From Bacteroidaceae bacterium (GTDB lineage: Bacteria > Bacteroidota > Bacteroidia > Bacteroidales > Bacteroidaceae): a stretch of 64,000 nt of DNA. Numbering within the stretch: position 1 is the first letter of the stretch; each line of letters begins with the position of its first letter. Shown here piece by piece: positions 8,610-16,970 of the stretch. The stretch spans positions 1 to 64,000 of the forward strand of contig JAFZZI010000011.1 of the NCBI GenBank assembly GCA_017615835.1, written 5' to 3'. A model generated the notes under the pieces. The model had not been told where the DNA came from and did not search any database. It saw only the letters and a program-made list of their open reading frames with translations. The position numbers and the translations under genes were made by a program.

Positions 8610-9899
8610 TCAAATGTTGTTCAGGGCCTGCTCAAGGTCGTATATTATGTCGTCGATATGCTCGGTTCCTATTGAGAGACGCACTGTGGCAGGCGTTATG
8701 TGCTGCTGTTCCAGCTCCTCAGGAGTCATTTGGGAGTGGGTGGTGGTGTAGGGGTGTATAACCAGGCTCTTGACGTCGGCGACATTGGCCAGCAAGGAGA
8801 ATATCTGCAGTGAGTCGATGAACTTCCATGCCTCTTTTTCGCCTCCCTTGATTTCGAAGGTGAAGATGCTTCCGCCTCCGTTGGGGTAATACTTCTTATA
8901 TAGAGCGTGGTCCTGATGGCCGGGTAGCGACGGATGGTTGACTTTGGCCACTTTCGGATGTCTGCTCAGAAAATCGACTACCTTGAGCGCATTCTCTACA
9001 TGGCGCTCGACGCGAAGGCTCAGTGTTTCGAGGCCCTGAAGAAGGATGAATGCGTTGAAGGGTGATATGGCGGCTCCTGTGTCACGCAGTATGACGGCGC
9101 GTATGCGGGTTACAAAGGCGGCGGCTCCGGCTACGTCGGCAAATACGGCACCGTGATATGATGGATCCGGCTTCGCGAGGGTGGGGAACTTGTCGGCGTT
9201 GGCTTTCCAGTTGAATGTGCCGCCGTCAACTATCACGCCGCCCAGCGACGAACCGTGACCGCCGATAAACTTGGTGGCCGAATGTACCACTATGTCTGCT
9301 CCATGCTCAATGGGTCGTATGAGGTAGGGTGTGCCGAATGTGTTGTCAATGATGAGAGGAATGCCGTGACGGTGGGCTACTGCGGCGACTGCCTCGATGT
9401 CGGTGACATCGCTGTTGGGGTTGCCGAATGTCTCGGCATATACGGCCTTGGTGTTTGGCCTGATGGCAGCCTCAAGAGCCTTAAGGTCGTTTACGTTGAC
9501 TATGGTGCTGGTAACGCCCTGAGTGGCCAGGGTATGCGTGATCAGGTTGAATGAGCCGCCGTACAGGTTGTCGGCTGCTACAATATGGTCGCCGTTCTGG
9601 GCAATGTTCTGGAGCGAGTAGGTTACAGCAGCAGCGCCTGATGCTACTGCCAGGCCTGCTACGCCACCCTCAAGGGCAGCTACGCGGTCTTCGAACACTC
9701 CTTGTGTCGAGTTTGTGAGACGGCCGTAGATGTTGCCCGGGTCGCGCAGGCCGAAGCGGTCGGCTGCATGCTGCGAGTTGCGGAATACATAACTGGTAGT
9801 CTGATAGATAGGCACTGCGCGTGCATCTGTTGCCGGATCCGGCTGTTCCTGACCTACGTGAAGTTGCAAAGTCTCGAAGTGAAGTTTCCTGTTGCTCAT
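8610..9899 (-). CDS. metY: O-acetylhomoserine aminocarboxypropyltransferase/cysteine synthase (MetY family)
   Basis: Cys/Met-metabolism PLP enzyme of 429 aa, using sulfide and an acyl-homoserine to make homocysteine. LHVGQEQPDPATDARAVPIY is the typical MetY N-terminus and the PLP lysine is in HSATKFIGGHGSS. The length (about 430) fits O-acetylhomoserine sulfhydrylase rather than the roughly 390-aa cystathionine enzymes. The start at 9899 has an unusually clear AAAAAGGAG ribosome site for this phylum. Confidence 0.93.
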   Translation of the reverse strand: MSNRKLHFETLQLHVGQEQPDPATDARAVPIYQTTSYVFRNSQHAADRFGLRDPGNIYGRLTNSTQGVFEDRVAALEGGVAGLAVASGAAAVTYSLQNIAQNGDHIVAADNLYGGSFNLITHTLATQGVTSTIVNVNDLKALEAAIRPNTKAVYAETFGNPNSDVTDIEAVAAVAHRHGIPLIIDNTFGTPYLIRPIEHGADIVVHSATKFIGGHGSSLGGVIVDGGTFNWKANADKFPTLAKPDPSYHGAVFADVAGAAAFVTRIRAVILRDTGAAISPFNAFILLQGLETLSLRVERHVENALKVVDFLSRHPKVAKVNHPSLPGHQDHALYKKYYPNGGGSIFTFEIKGGEKEAWKFIDSLQIFSLLANVADVKSLVIHPYTTTHSQMTPEELEQQHITPATVRLSIGTEHIDDIIYDLEQALNNI

Positions 9900-9966
9900 A
9901 ATTACTCCTTTTTAATTGTTTTTATTGTCTTTTTCCAGTTGTTTCGGTCGTTTCCTGTTTCCGATG

Positions 9967-9997
9967 CAAAGTTACTGCGGCTTATCTGTTCCCGAAA
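9967..9997 (-). promoter_or_regulatory. Bacteroidetes-type promoter of metY-cysK
   Basis: Minus-strand -7 box TAACTTTG (9967-9974) with a -33 element TTTC 19 nt upstream (9994-9997). This predicts a start near 9960 and a leader of about 60 nt before metY. No S-adenosylmethionine riboswitch fold was recognised in that leader. Confidence 0.5.
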
Positions 9998-10019
9998 TCC
10001 CATATTGGGGGCATTTTGC

Positions 10020-10060
10020 ATACCAAACGTTTGGTATATATCCTATCTTTTGTATCTTCG
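10020..10060 (+). promoter_or_regulatory. Promoter with perfect 18-bp palindrome for the sirtuin-fprA operon
   Basis: The -33 box TTTG (10030-10033) and -7 box TATCTTCG (10053-10060) are 19 nt apart, an ideal Bacteroidetes promoter. The -33 box lies inside the perfect palindrome ATACCAAACGTTTGGTAT (10020-10037). A dimeric regulator bound there would be placed to control polymerase access. Confidence 0.7.
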
Positions 10061-10084
10061 CAATCGTTGACAACAGATGACAGA

Positions 10085-10795
10085 ATGAAGATAGCGGTAC
10101 TGACGGGCGCTGGCGTGAGCGCGGAAAGCGGGCTCTCGACCTATCGCGACAACAACGGCCTTTGGGACAATTACGACCCTATGGAGGTGGCATCGATTGA
10201 AGGATGGTACAAGAACCGTAAGCTGGTGCTGGATTTTTACAACAGTATGCGGGCCAAGTTGCGCGATGTCCGGCCGAATGATGCCCACATCGCCATCTCA
10301 CGGCTTGAGGAAAGGGCTGAGACTACTGTAATCACCCAAAATGTCGATGACCTGCATGAACGTGCCGGTTCCACCCGCGTGATACATCTTCACGGCGAGG
10401 CTACCAAGGTGCGTCCCGAGAACGGAGTCTATGACGATACTTTTTCAGAGCGTGAGGTTATAGATGTGGGTTACGATGCCGTAAGTCTGGGAGACAAGGC
10501 TCCGAACGGCAGCCAGCTGCGTCCTCATATAGTTTTTTTCGGCGAGGCGGTGCCCAAGCTTGGGATTGCGGCCGATGTTGTGTCGGAGGCCGATATCGTC
10601 CTCATTGTTGGAACCTCGCTTCAGGTATATCCGGCTGCAAGTTTGTACAGTTATGCCCGTCCTGATGCCGGGATATATCTTATTGACCCGGCAGACATGC
10701 GCCTTCCCGACAGGCGTATTGTCCATATACGCGCTGTTGCCACCGAGGGTATGAAACAGTTCGTGAAACATATTTGGAGTGATAATCAGCAATAA
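10085..10795 (+). CDS. Sir2-family NAD-dependent protein deacylase lacking zinc-site cysteines
   Basis: A 236-aa sirtuin. NAD-binding GAGVSAESGLSTYR is at about residues 9-22, TQNVDDLHERAG follows, and the catalytic His is in HLHGE. The protein contains no cysteine, so the four-Cys zinc module of typical sirtuins is absent and is replaced by a segment around VRPENGVYDDTF. The start at 10085 (MKIAVLTGAG) is chosen over the open upstream frame because it gives the family N-terminus and lies 25 nt after the -7 box. It is followed 10 nt later by fprA, suggesting a redox- or NAD-linked operon. Protein substrates cannot be inferred. Confidence 0.92.
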   Translation: MKIAVLTGAGVSAESGLSTYRDNNGLWDNYDPMEVASIEGWYKNRKLVLDFYNSMRAKLRDVRPNDAHIAISRLEERAETTVITQNVDDLHERAGSTRVIHLHGEATKVRPENGVYDDTFSEREVIDVGYDAVSLGDKAPNGSQLRPHIVFFGEAVPKLGIAADVVSEADIVLIVGTSLQVYPAASLYSYARPDAGIYLIDPADMRLPDRRIVHIRAVATEGMKQFVKHIWSDNQQ

Positions 10796-10805
10796 ACGGT
10801 TATAT

Positions 10806-12005
10806 ATGGCAAAAAGAATAACAGACAGGGTTACATGGGTCGGCAAGACCGACTGGGAACTGAAACACTTTCATGGTAATGAACTCTCTACACACAGAGG
10901 TTCAAGCTATAATTCCTATCTTGTCAGAGGTTCGGAAAAGACTGTCCTGATTGATACTGTATGGCAGCCTTTCGACCATGAGTTTGTGGCCAGTCTGCGT
11001 GAGGAGATTGAACTGGGCAGTATATCGGCAGTGATAATGCAGCACAACGAGACGGATCATTCAGGTGCCCTGCCCGAACTGATGCGGTATCTTCCGGGTG
11101 TCCCAATCTATTGTACCAAGAAGGGTGAGGCTATAATACGCGGCCATTATCATCCTCAAGGCTGGAACTTTGTCAACGTAAGGACAGGAGATACGCTATC
11201 GCTTGGTGACGTTACCCTCACGTTTATTGAGGCTACTATGCTTCACTGGCCGGATACCATGTTTACTTATATGAGCGGTGAGGATATTCTTTTCTCGAAC
11301 GACGGATTCGGCCAGCACTACGCCACCGAGAGCCTGTATAATGACTGCGTGAATCATGATGAACTGATGTACGAGGCGGAGAAGTACTATGCCAACATTC
11401 TCGCTCCGTACAGTCAGATGGCTATACGCAAGATAAACGAGATACTGTCGATGCAACTGCCTGTCCGTATGATCTGCCCGTCGCACGGAGTAATCTGGAA
11501 GGAGAATCCCGGACAGATAGTTGAGCAGTATCTTAAATGGGCAGACAACTACAGGGAGCGTCAGGTTACCATCATCTATGATACTATGTGGAACTCGACA
11601 CGCATAATGGCCGAGCAGATAGCCGCAGGTATCCTTCAGGCCGATCCTACCGTTACAGTACGAATCATGAATGCAGCCAAGGATGACAAGAACGACATCC
11701 TTACGCAGGCTTTCCGGTCATCGGCCGTCCTGGTAGGCTCACCTACGGTGAACAATGGCTGTACCTATGCGATATCCGGTATTCTGGAGATGCTTCACGG
11801 TATGAAACTCAAGCAGAAGAAGGCTGCCGCGTTTGGCAGTTACGGTTGGGGCGGCGAGGCTGTCAGGCAGATTTCTGCCAGCCTTGCCGCATCGGGGTTC
11901 GAGGTTGTCAACGAGGGCTGCCGCTGCCAGTGGGTTCCCGATCAGGCCGAGATAGAGAGGGTGCGCAACTATGGGGCTGAGCTTGCCGTGCAGTTGGCAC
12001 TCTGA
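10806..12005 (+). CDS. fprA: FprA-family A-type flavoprotein (flavodiiron protein)
   Basis: A 399-aa flavodiiron oxygen and/or nitric oxide reductase. The N-terminal beta-lactamase-like domain has the iron ligand motif HNETDHSGALPEL. The C-terminal flavodoxin domain begins near VTIIYDTMWNSTR, with SPTVNNG and FGSYGWGGEA loops for FMN. Likely cytosolic, detoxifying O2 or NO with electrons from rubredoxin; a rubredoxin gene is at 61457. The start at 10806 (MAKRITDRV) is 10 nt after the sirtuin stop. Confidence 0.95.
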   Translation: MAKRITDRVTWVGKTDWELKHFHGNELSTHRGSSYNSYLVRGSEKTVLIDTVWQPFDHEFVASLREEIELGSISAVIMQHNETDHSGALPELMRYLPGVPIYCTKKGEAIIRGHYHPQGWNFVNVRTGDTLSLGDVTLTFIEATMLHWPDTMFTYMSGEDILFSNDGFGQHYATESLYNDCVNHDELMYEAEKYYANILAPYSQMAIRKINEILSMQLPVRMICPSHGVIWKENPGQIVEQYLKWADNYRERQVTIIYDTMWNSTRIMAEQIAAGILQADPTVTVRIMNAAKDDKNDILTQAFRSSAVLVGSPTVNNGCTYAISGILEMLHGMKLKQKKAAAFGSYGWGGEAVRQISASLAASGFEVVNEGCRCQWVPDQAEIERVRNYGAELAVQLAL

Positions 12006-12025
12006 GCGGATGGCTCGGTGTCAGG

Positions 12026-12301
12026 TCAGCCCAGTTTCTCAATAAAGCCGGAAATATCATCGGGGTTGGCAGGGTCAACGGCGACCGAATGCCCGACGTC
12101 AAATGAACGGAGTGTATTCATGTTTTCTTCGTCCAGTTCAATGTCGAAAACATCGATGTTCTGGGCCGTGTCTATCAGACGGTAACCCATGTCGAGTGCC
12201 ATACCTACACTTCTGTCGGCAATCTTTTTGTCATTTCCTTCGTATGTGCCAAGTCCCAGAACCGGCATCATAACTCCGTTATTCAGTCTGACAGAGTACA
12301 T
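12026..12301 (-). pseudogene. Aldo/keto reductase with large internal deletion
   Basis: The 91-residue frame begins like an aldo/keto reductase (VRLNNGVMMPVLGLGTY, then MGYRLIDTAQ) and jumps directly to the C-terminal end of the same family (FDIELDEENMNTLRSFDVG). Roughly 180 central residues, including the catalytic Tyr, Lys and His, are missing, while the frame stays open. It cannot be a working reductase. It lies between fprA and the GH3 gene, 6 nt from the GH3 stop on the same strand. Confidence 0.8.
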
Positions 12302-12334
12302 GGGTCGGTATTTAAAGCGGTCTGACAATGCTTG

Positions 12335-14956
12335 TTACAAGGTGATTTCTATGCTCTTGAGGTCTGAGTCGAGCGAAGAACCTCCATACAGAATGCTGTA
12401 GCGGCCGGGTCTGAACTTTAGTCCGTCTGCATCTTCGTCATAGAAGCTGAATGCATCTTTGTTCAGTTGTACCTTTACGGTCTTGGTCTGGCCGGAAGGA
12501 ATCATTACGCGGCTGAAGCCGGCAAGAGACTTGATAGGGGCGTCGGGATTATCAAGCGACTTTACATATATCTGAATGACCTCATCGCCGTCGCGGCTGC
12601 CGCTGTTGGTTACCGGGACAGTTACGGTCATTGACGAGTGATTTCCCTGTGTCTTGGCATCTCCATATTCGAATGTGGTATAACTGAGACCATATCCGAA
12701 CGGATACAGGGGCTGTCCTTTGAAGTAACGGTATGTGCGGTTCTGCATTGAGTAGTCCTGGAAATCAGGCAGCTGCTCGGTCGATGCGTAGAATGTTACC
12801 GGCAGGCGGCCGGCAGGGTTGTAGTCTCCGAACAGGACATCTGCAACGGCCTCACCACAGGCCTGACCTCCGTACCATGCCTGAATCAGGGCGTCATAGC
12901 GGTTCTCTACATTTCCGAATCCTATGGCACTGCCCGATACGTTGACAAGAACTGTCGGCTTGCCGGTAGCATCAATTTCGGAGAGTAACTGCTGCTGTAT
13001 TTCGGGGAGTTCGATGGTGGAGCGGTCGTGACCCTCGCCTTCGATGTCTGATGAGATGCCGCTGACCATAACTATGACGTCAGCCTTGGAGACCTTTTCG
13101 ACAACCGGGCCGAAGTCAACCGGTCCGCGGCTGTAGATGTCGAATGAGAACGATGCCGAGCGGGCTTCAGGCTGAACAAGATCAATTGATATTTCGTATG
13201 TCTTGCCATCTTCGACCTTGAAGGTGGTTGGAGTCGCATTGCGTCCGAATCCGCCAAATCCGCCGAATCCGCCTCGGCCACCTCCCTGTCCCGCATTCTC
13301 GGCTATTGTCTCACCGTTGACCTTGAAGGTGTAGCGTGAGCTTCCGCGGACTGAATATGTCATATCGCCTGTGTAGTCGGCGGTGAAGCTGCCGGTGTAG
13401 CGGGCTGAGAATCCTGTCAGGTTAAGGCCATCGGCCCAGGCGCAGTCTTCATGTGCCAGGGCAGGGGATGTGGTGTTTAGGCTTAGAGGCTCGTCATAGT
13501 CGGCTGTGGCAACTGCATCGCCGCTCCAGTCGAGGGTGTTGAAATAGGTGGCATGCAGACCTTTACCTCCGTTGATGCGGGAGACGTAGTGGGTGGTAAT
13601 GTAAGGGGCATTCAGATCGCATCCCTTCTCGTAGATTATCTCCGCATTCGGAGCGGCTTCACGGATGGCGTCAAGGATGGTCTTGGTATTGGCGGCGGTG
13701 GGGTATCCGTTGTAGTTGCCCAGTATGACGCGGGCATCGTCGGCATTGGGACCTACGACGGCAATTTTCATGTCCTTCCTGAGTGGCAGCAGGTTGTCGC
13801 TGTTCTTGAGAAGGACAATGGCTTCGTGTGCTGCCTTGCTTGCAAGGGCAGTGTGTGCAGGACTGCTCAGGTCATCGGCTCCAAGACCGGCCCATGGCAG
13901 TTTTTCCGCGGGATCGAACATTCCCAGTTCGAAACGGGCCTTGAGTATGCGCCTTACACTGACATCGATGTCTGCTTCGGATATCAGACCTTGGGAGATT
14001 GCGGTGGTCAGGGAGCGGTAGTTTGTGCCGCACTCGATGTCGGTTCCGGTTAGCACGGCATCGGCAGATGCACTCGCGGCATCCTTGTGCGTGCCGTGCT
14101 GGCGTGTGTTGAAGAAATCGGATATTGCGCCGCAGTCGGTCACGACCAGACCTTTGTAGCCCCACTTGTTGCGAAGGATATCGACCAGCAGGCGGTCGCT
14201 TGCGCAGCATGGCTCATCTTCGTAACGTTGGTAGGCGCACATGACCTCCTGGACATTGCCGTCCTGAACCAGACTCTTGAAGGCCGGCAGGTAGGTTTCC
14301 CAAAGGTCGCGACCTGATACGCTTACGTTGAACTGGTGACGCAATGGTTCGGGGCCGCTGTGTACGGCATAGTGCTTTGCGCATGAGTGAAGCTTGAGAT
14401 ATTTGCGGTCGTTGCCCTGCATACCCTTGACCGTCTGGGTTCCCATGACGGCGTTCAGATACGGGTCTTCGCCCGGAGTCTCCTGGCCGCGTCCCCATCG
14501 GGGGTCACGGAATATGTTGACGTTGGGACACCAGAACGAAAGTCCCTGGTGCCAGATGCTGCCGTTGGGTTGGCTCACACCAAGAACATGATGCTCTGTA
14601 GTATTCCAGACGGCACGCGCCTCATCAGAAACGGCACTGTATATTTCGAACTGCTGCGGTGCGTCGAAAGTGGCACCGAGTGCGATTACCTGGGGAAAGA
14701 CTGTTACATCGTCGTAGCATATTCCGTGACATGCCTCATTCCACCAGTTGTAGGCCGGAATGTCCAGACGGTCTATCGATATGGAGCCGTTCATCATGAT
14801 GCCCACCTTCTCTTCCGGAGTGAGCAGAGAGAGCAGATTGTCAGTTCTCTTGTCGAATGACAGGTTGGGGTTCTGGAACGGATAATCGTAGTGCTTGCAG
14901 CCTGTCAGGAGCATTGCAGCAGTCGCAAGGCACATAATCAATGCAGTTCTTTTCAT
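12335..14956 (-). CDS. GH3 glycoside hydrolase lipoprotein with PA14 insert
   Basis: An 873-aa family 3 beta-glycosidase, probably beta-glucosidase or beta-xylosidase. A lipoprotein signal ends at LLTGC (Cys about 19), placing it on a membrane surface. The nucleophile Asp is in GLVVTDCGAISDF. A PA14-like carbohydrate-binding segment (about residues 455-590) interrupts the second domain and holds a glycine-phenylalanine-rich loop. A C-terminal fibronectin III-like domain ends the protein. The start at 14956 (MKRTALIM) gives a normal signal peptide. No transporter or SusCD pair is adjacent, so the polysaccharide target is unclear. Confidence 0.92.
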   Translation of the reverse strand: MKRTALIMCLATAAMLLTGCKHYDYPFQNPNLSFDKRTDNLLSLLTPEEKVGIMMNGSISIDRLDIPAYNWWNEACHGICYDDVTVFPQVIALGATFDAPQQFEIYSAVSDEARAVWNTTEHHVLGVSQPNGSIWHQGLSFWCPNVNIFRDPRWGRGQETPGEDPYLNAVMGTQTVKGMQGNDRKYLKLHSCAKHYAVHSGPEPLRHQFNVSVSGRDLWETYLPAFKSLVQDGNVQEVMCAYQRYEDEPCCASDRLLVDILRNKWGYKGLVVTDCGAISDFFNTRQHGTHKDAASASADAVLTGTDIECGTNYRSLTTAISQGLISEADIDVSVRRILKARFELGMFDPAEKLPWAGLGADDLSSPAHTALASKAAHEAIVLLKNSDNLLPLRKDMKIAVVGPNADDARVILGNYNGYPTAANTKTILDAIREAAPNAEIIYEKGCDLNAPYITTHYVSRINGGKGLHATYFNTLDWSGDAVATADYDEPLSLNTTSPALAHEDCAWADGLNLTGFSARYTGSFTADYTGDMTYSVRGSSRYTFKVNGETIAENAGQGGGRGGFGGFGGFGRNATPTTFKVEDGKTYEISIDLVQPEARSASFSFDIYSRGPVDFGPVVEKVSKADVIVMVSGISSDIEGEGHDRSTIELPEIQQQLLSEIDATGKPTVLVNVSGSAIGFGNVENRYDALIQAWYGGQACGEAVADVLFGDYNPAGRLPVTFYASTEQLPDFQDYSMQNRTYRYFKGQPLYPFGYGLSYTTFEYGDAKTQGNHSSMTVTVPVTNSGSRDGDEVIQIYVKSLDNPDAPIKSLAGFSRVMIPSGQTKTVKVQLNKDAFSFYDEDADGLKFRPGRYSILYGGSSLDSDLKSIEITL

Positions 14957-15231
14957 AATCGGCATGTTGTTTGGTTCAAAATCGCTGCAATTTACATATT
15001 ATTATCCGAACTGCAACGGCGCAGTCCCTGAAATACTTGCCGTTGACGGTCATTCGTGACGGCAATGTGTTTATAACTACATTTTTATGCTTAATCTTTG
15101 TTAACTGATTTGGAGATGACGCTATTGTGTGCTTTATTTGCCCTCTGAATAAGTTACGGAAGGTTGCGGTTCGGTGAGTGTCCGTATGCTTTATCAACGT
15201 TTCGGACGTTCTAAGTACGATTATTATAGGA

Positions 15232-16485
15232 ATGATGAGGAATAACTTGATGATGGCTGCTGCGTCACGGTTGCTCGTGGCGTTCGCGGTGGCCTGCGGG
15301 ATTTGTGCCTGCGGTGGAGAGAAGGACAATGTTGCGGAAGATGCTTCGTTCCAGGTGACTGAAGACGATGTCGTAAAGTGTAAGGGGCATGTCTTTGACT
15401 CGATGATGGGTAGCTGGGAACCGGTCTGGCTGGAAGACTCCGAGGCGGCTCTTCTGGGCGAGGTCAGATATGTGGTTTATGACGACGGGCTGTTATTTAT
15501 TGTGTCGTCGTCAAACTATTCCGAGAATACTGTAATGGTGTTTGACAAAGAGGGGAATTTCATGAACAGAGTGGGCAATATCGGCAATGCCAGGAATGAG
15601 TACCGGTATCTGAACAGTCTGGCCGTTGACCCTTTGCGCAAGGAGGTGGTGCTGCTGACCGGTTATCCGTCAACGCTAAAATATTACAACTACAAAGGTG
15701 GCTTTCTGCGCAGTGTGGATGTTGACATGGATGGCTATGATGGTGACATTTCTCCGGATATGGGATCGGTATGCCTGCCAGACGGCTCCCTGCTTGTCAG
15801 CAACATGATGGGGGTTGAACAGAATGACGACTATATCCTGATTCATGCAGACGGCAGCGTGGAGCCTCTGCTTGAACGACGCGACTACAAGGTCAGTGCA
15901 GCCACTCCTGACGGTATTGAGATTGGGGGGCATTTTCATGTCGGGCTGACAAACCATTATTATGATCCTCATGCTGATCCGACATGGTTCCTGCGCAGGT
16001 TTGATAACCATCTGTACCATATGGAGGGGAGTGACAGCGCTTCGTGTGTCGCAAATCTTGCGTATGTCCCGGAGATTCCGGAAGATATGAAGTGCAGTTT
16101 TCCCGTTTTCAGCAGTAACAGGACGAGTGGCGGAATGCTGTCACTTGCCATAGACACCAGGGACTATGTGGTGGTGGAGTTCGACGGGGAGTATTCTTTC
16201 ATCGACAAGAGGGCAATGAGGGCCTACAAGGGTGACAGCAATGTGGGGAGCGAAATTATTCCGGCATCGTTCTTTGTCGGCTGTTCCGACAACGTAATAA
16301 TCGGTGAAATCAGTACTACAATGGCGGAGGAAATGTATGAATATCGCAGTGATTTGGATACTGATCCGAACAGGGAAATTACCGGTTTCTACAAGAAGGT
16401 GTCGGGTAGGGACAATCCGGTTCTGGTACTGTGCAGGATAAAGGATCCGGAAGACCTTCACAGCAGTATTGATGGTTTGAACTGA
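15232..16485 (+). CDS. Six-bladed beta-propeller lipoprotein
   Basis: A 417-aa exported protein. The signal peptide ends with lipobox-like GICAC (Cys about 27). The body has repeated blade-like strands with motifs such as VFDKEGNFMNRVG and LRRFDNHLYHMEG, matching the six-bladed propeller family (DUF5128-like) common in gut Bacteroidales. The start is 15232 or 15235 (MMRNN); the frame is open to 15178. It is followed 14 nt later by a DUF1573 protein, a pairing often seen in this order. Biochemical role unknown. Confidence 0.75.
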   Translation: MMRNNLMMAAASRLLVAFAVACGICACGGEKDNVAEDASFQVTEDDVVKCKGHVFDSMMGSWEPVWLEDSEAALLGEVRYVVYDDGLLFIVSSSNYSENTVMVFDKEGNFMNRVGNIGNARNEYRYLNSLAVDPLRKEVVLLTGYPSTLKYYNYKGGFLRSVDVDMDGYDGDISPDMGSVCLPDGSLLVSNMMGVEQNDDYILIHADGSVEPLLERRDYKVSAATPDGIEIGGHFHVGLTNHYYDPHADPTWFLRRFDNHLYHMEGSDSASCVANLAYVPEIPEDMKCSFPVFSSNRTSGGMLSLAIDTRDYVVVEFDGEYSFIDKRAMRAYKGDSNVGSEIIPASFFVGCSDNVIIGEISTTMAEEMYEYRSDLDTDPNREITGFYKKVSGRDNPVLVLCRIKDPEDLHSSIDGLN

Positions 16486-16499
16486 TTGTCTGATTAGCG

Positions 16500-16958
16500 A
16501 TGTCTGTAAGTTTTTTCCGTTCTCTGGCTGCCTTACTCTGCTGCACTATCGGGTTGTCGGCACAGACAGACGACAAGAAGGGGCCTGTCCTCACTTTTGA
16601 GGAGACTGATTTCAACCTGGGTGTCTTTGACAAGGAAGATGCTGTGCATTCTCATTATTTTGTCTTCACGAATACAGGTGACGAGAATCTTGTAATCAGT
16701 GATGCATATGGTTCATGCAGTTGTACCACAGTTTCTGAATGTCCGAGGTACCCAATTGCTCCAGGTGCTTCTGACTCAATAAAGGTCATGTATGACGGCA
16801 CAACCCGGCGTCCCGGTGTGTTCCGCAGGGTGGTTACCTTAGTCTTCAATTCCAAGATAGAAGAGGACCGCGTTGTAAGGGTCACAATAACCGGTGAGAT
16901 GGTTGATACAAAACCCCGGTCTGAACAGGACAATACCTCAAGTTCCGCTGAGCACTAG
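16500..16958 (+). CDS. Secreted DUF1573 protein
   Basis: A 152-aa protein with a signal peptide (about residues 1-21, ending LSAQ). It has one DUF1573 Ig-like domain: FEETDFNLGVFDKED, FTNTGDENLVI, SCSCTT and the closing VRVTITGEM are characteristic. The CSC cysteines are a hallmark of the family. Probably periplasmic or surface-located; no activity known. Second gene of the pair with the propeller lipoprotein; its stop faces the convergent C10 peptidase 12 nt away. Confidence 0.85.
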   Translation: MSVSFFRSLAALLCCTIGLSAQTDDKKGPVLTFEETDFNLGVFDKEDAVHSHYFVFTNTGDENLVISDAYGSCSCTTVSECPRYPIAPGASDSIKVMYDGTTRRPGVFRRVVTLVFNSKIEEDRVVRVTITGEMVDTKPRSEQDNTSSSAEH

Positions 16959-16970
16959 AGCTGCAGAAAT

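Noticed and set aside
9900..9960. S-adenosylmethionine or other sulfur riboswitch before metY
   Set aside because: The leader is only about 60 nt, purine-rich, and shows no multi-helix fold by eye.
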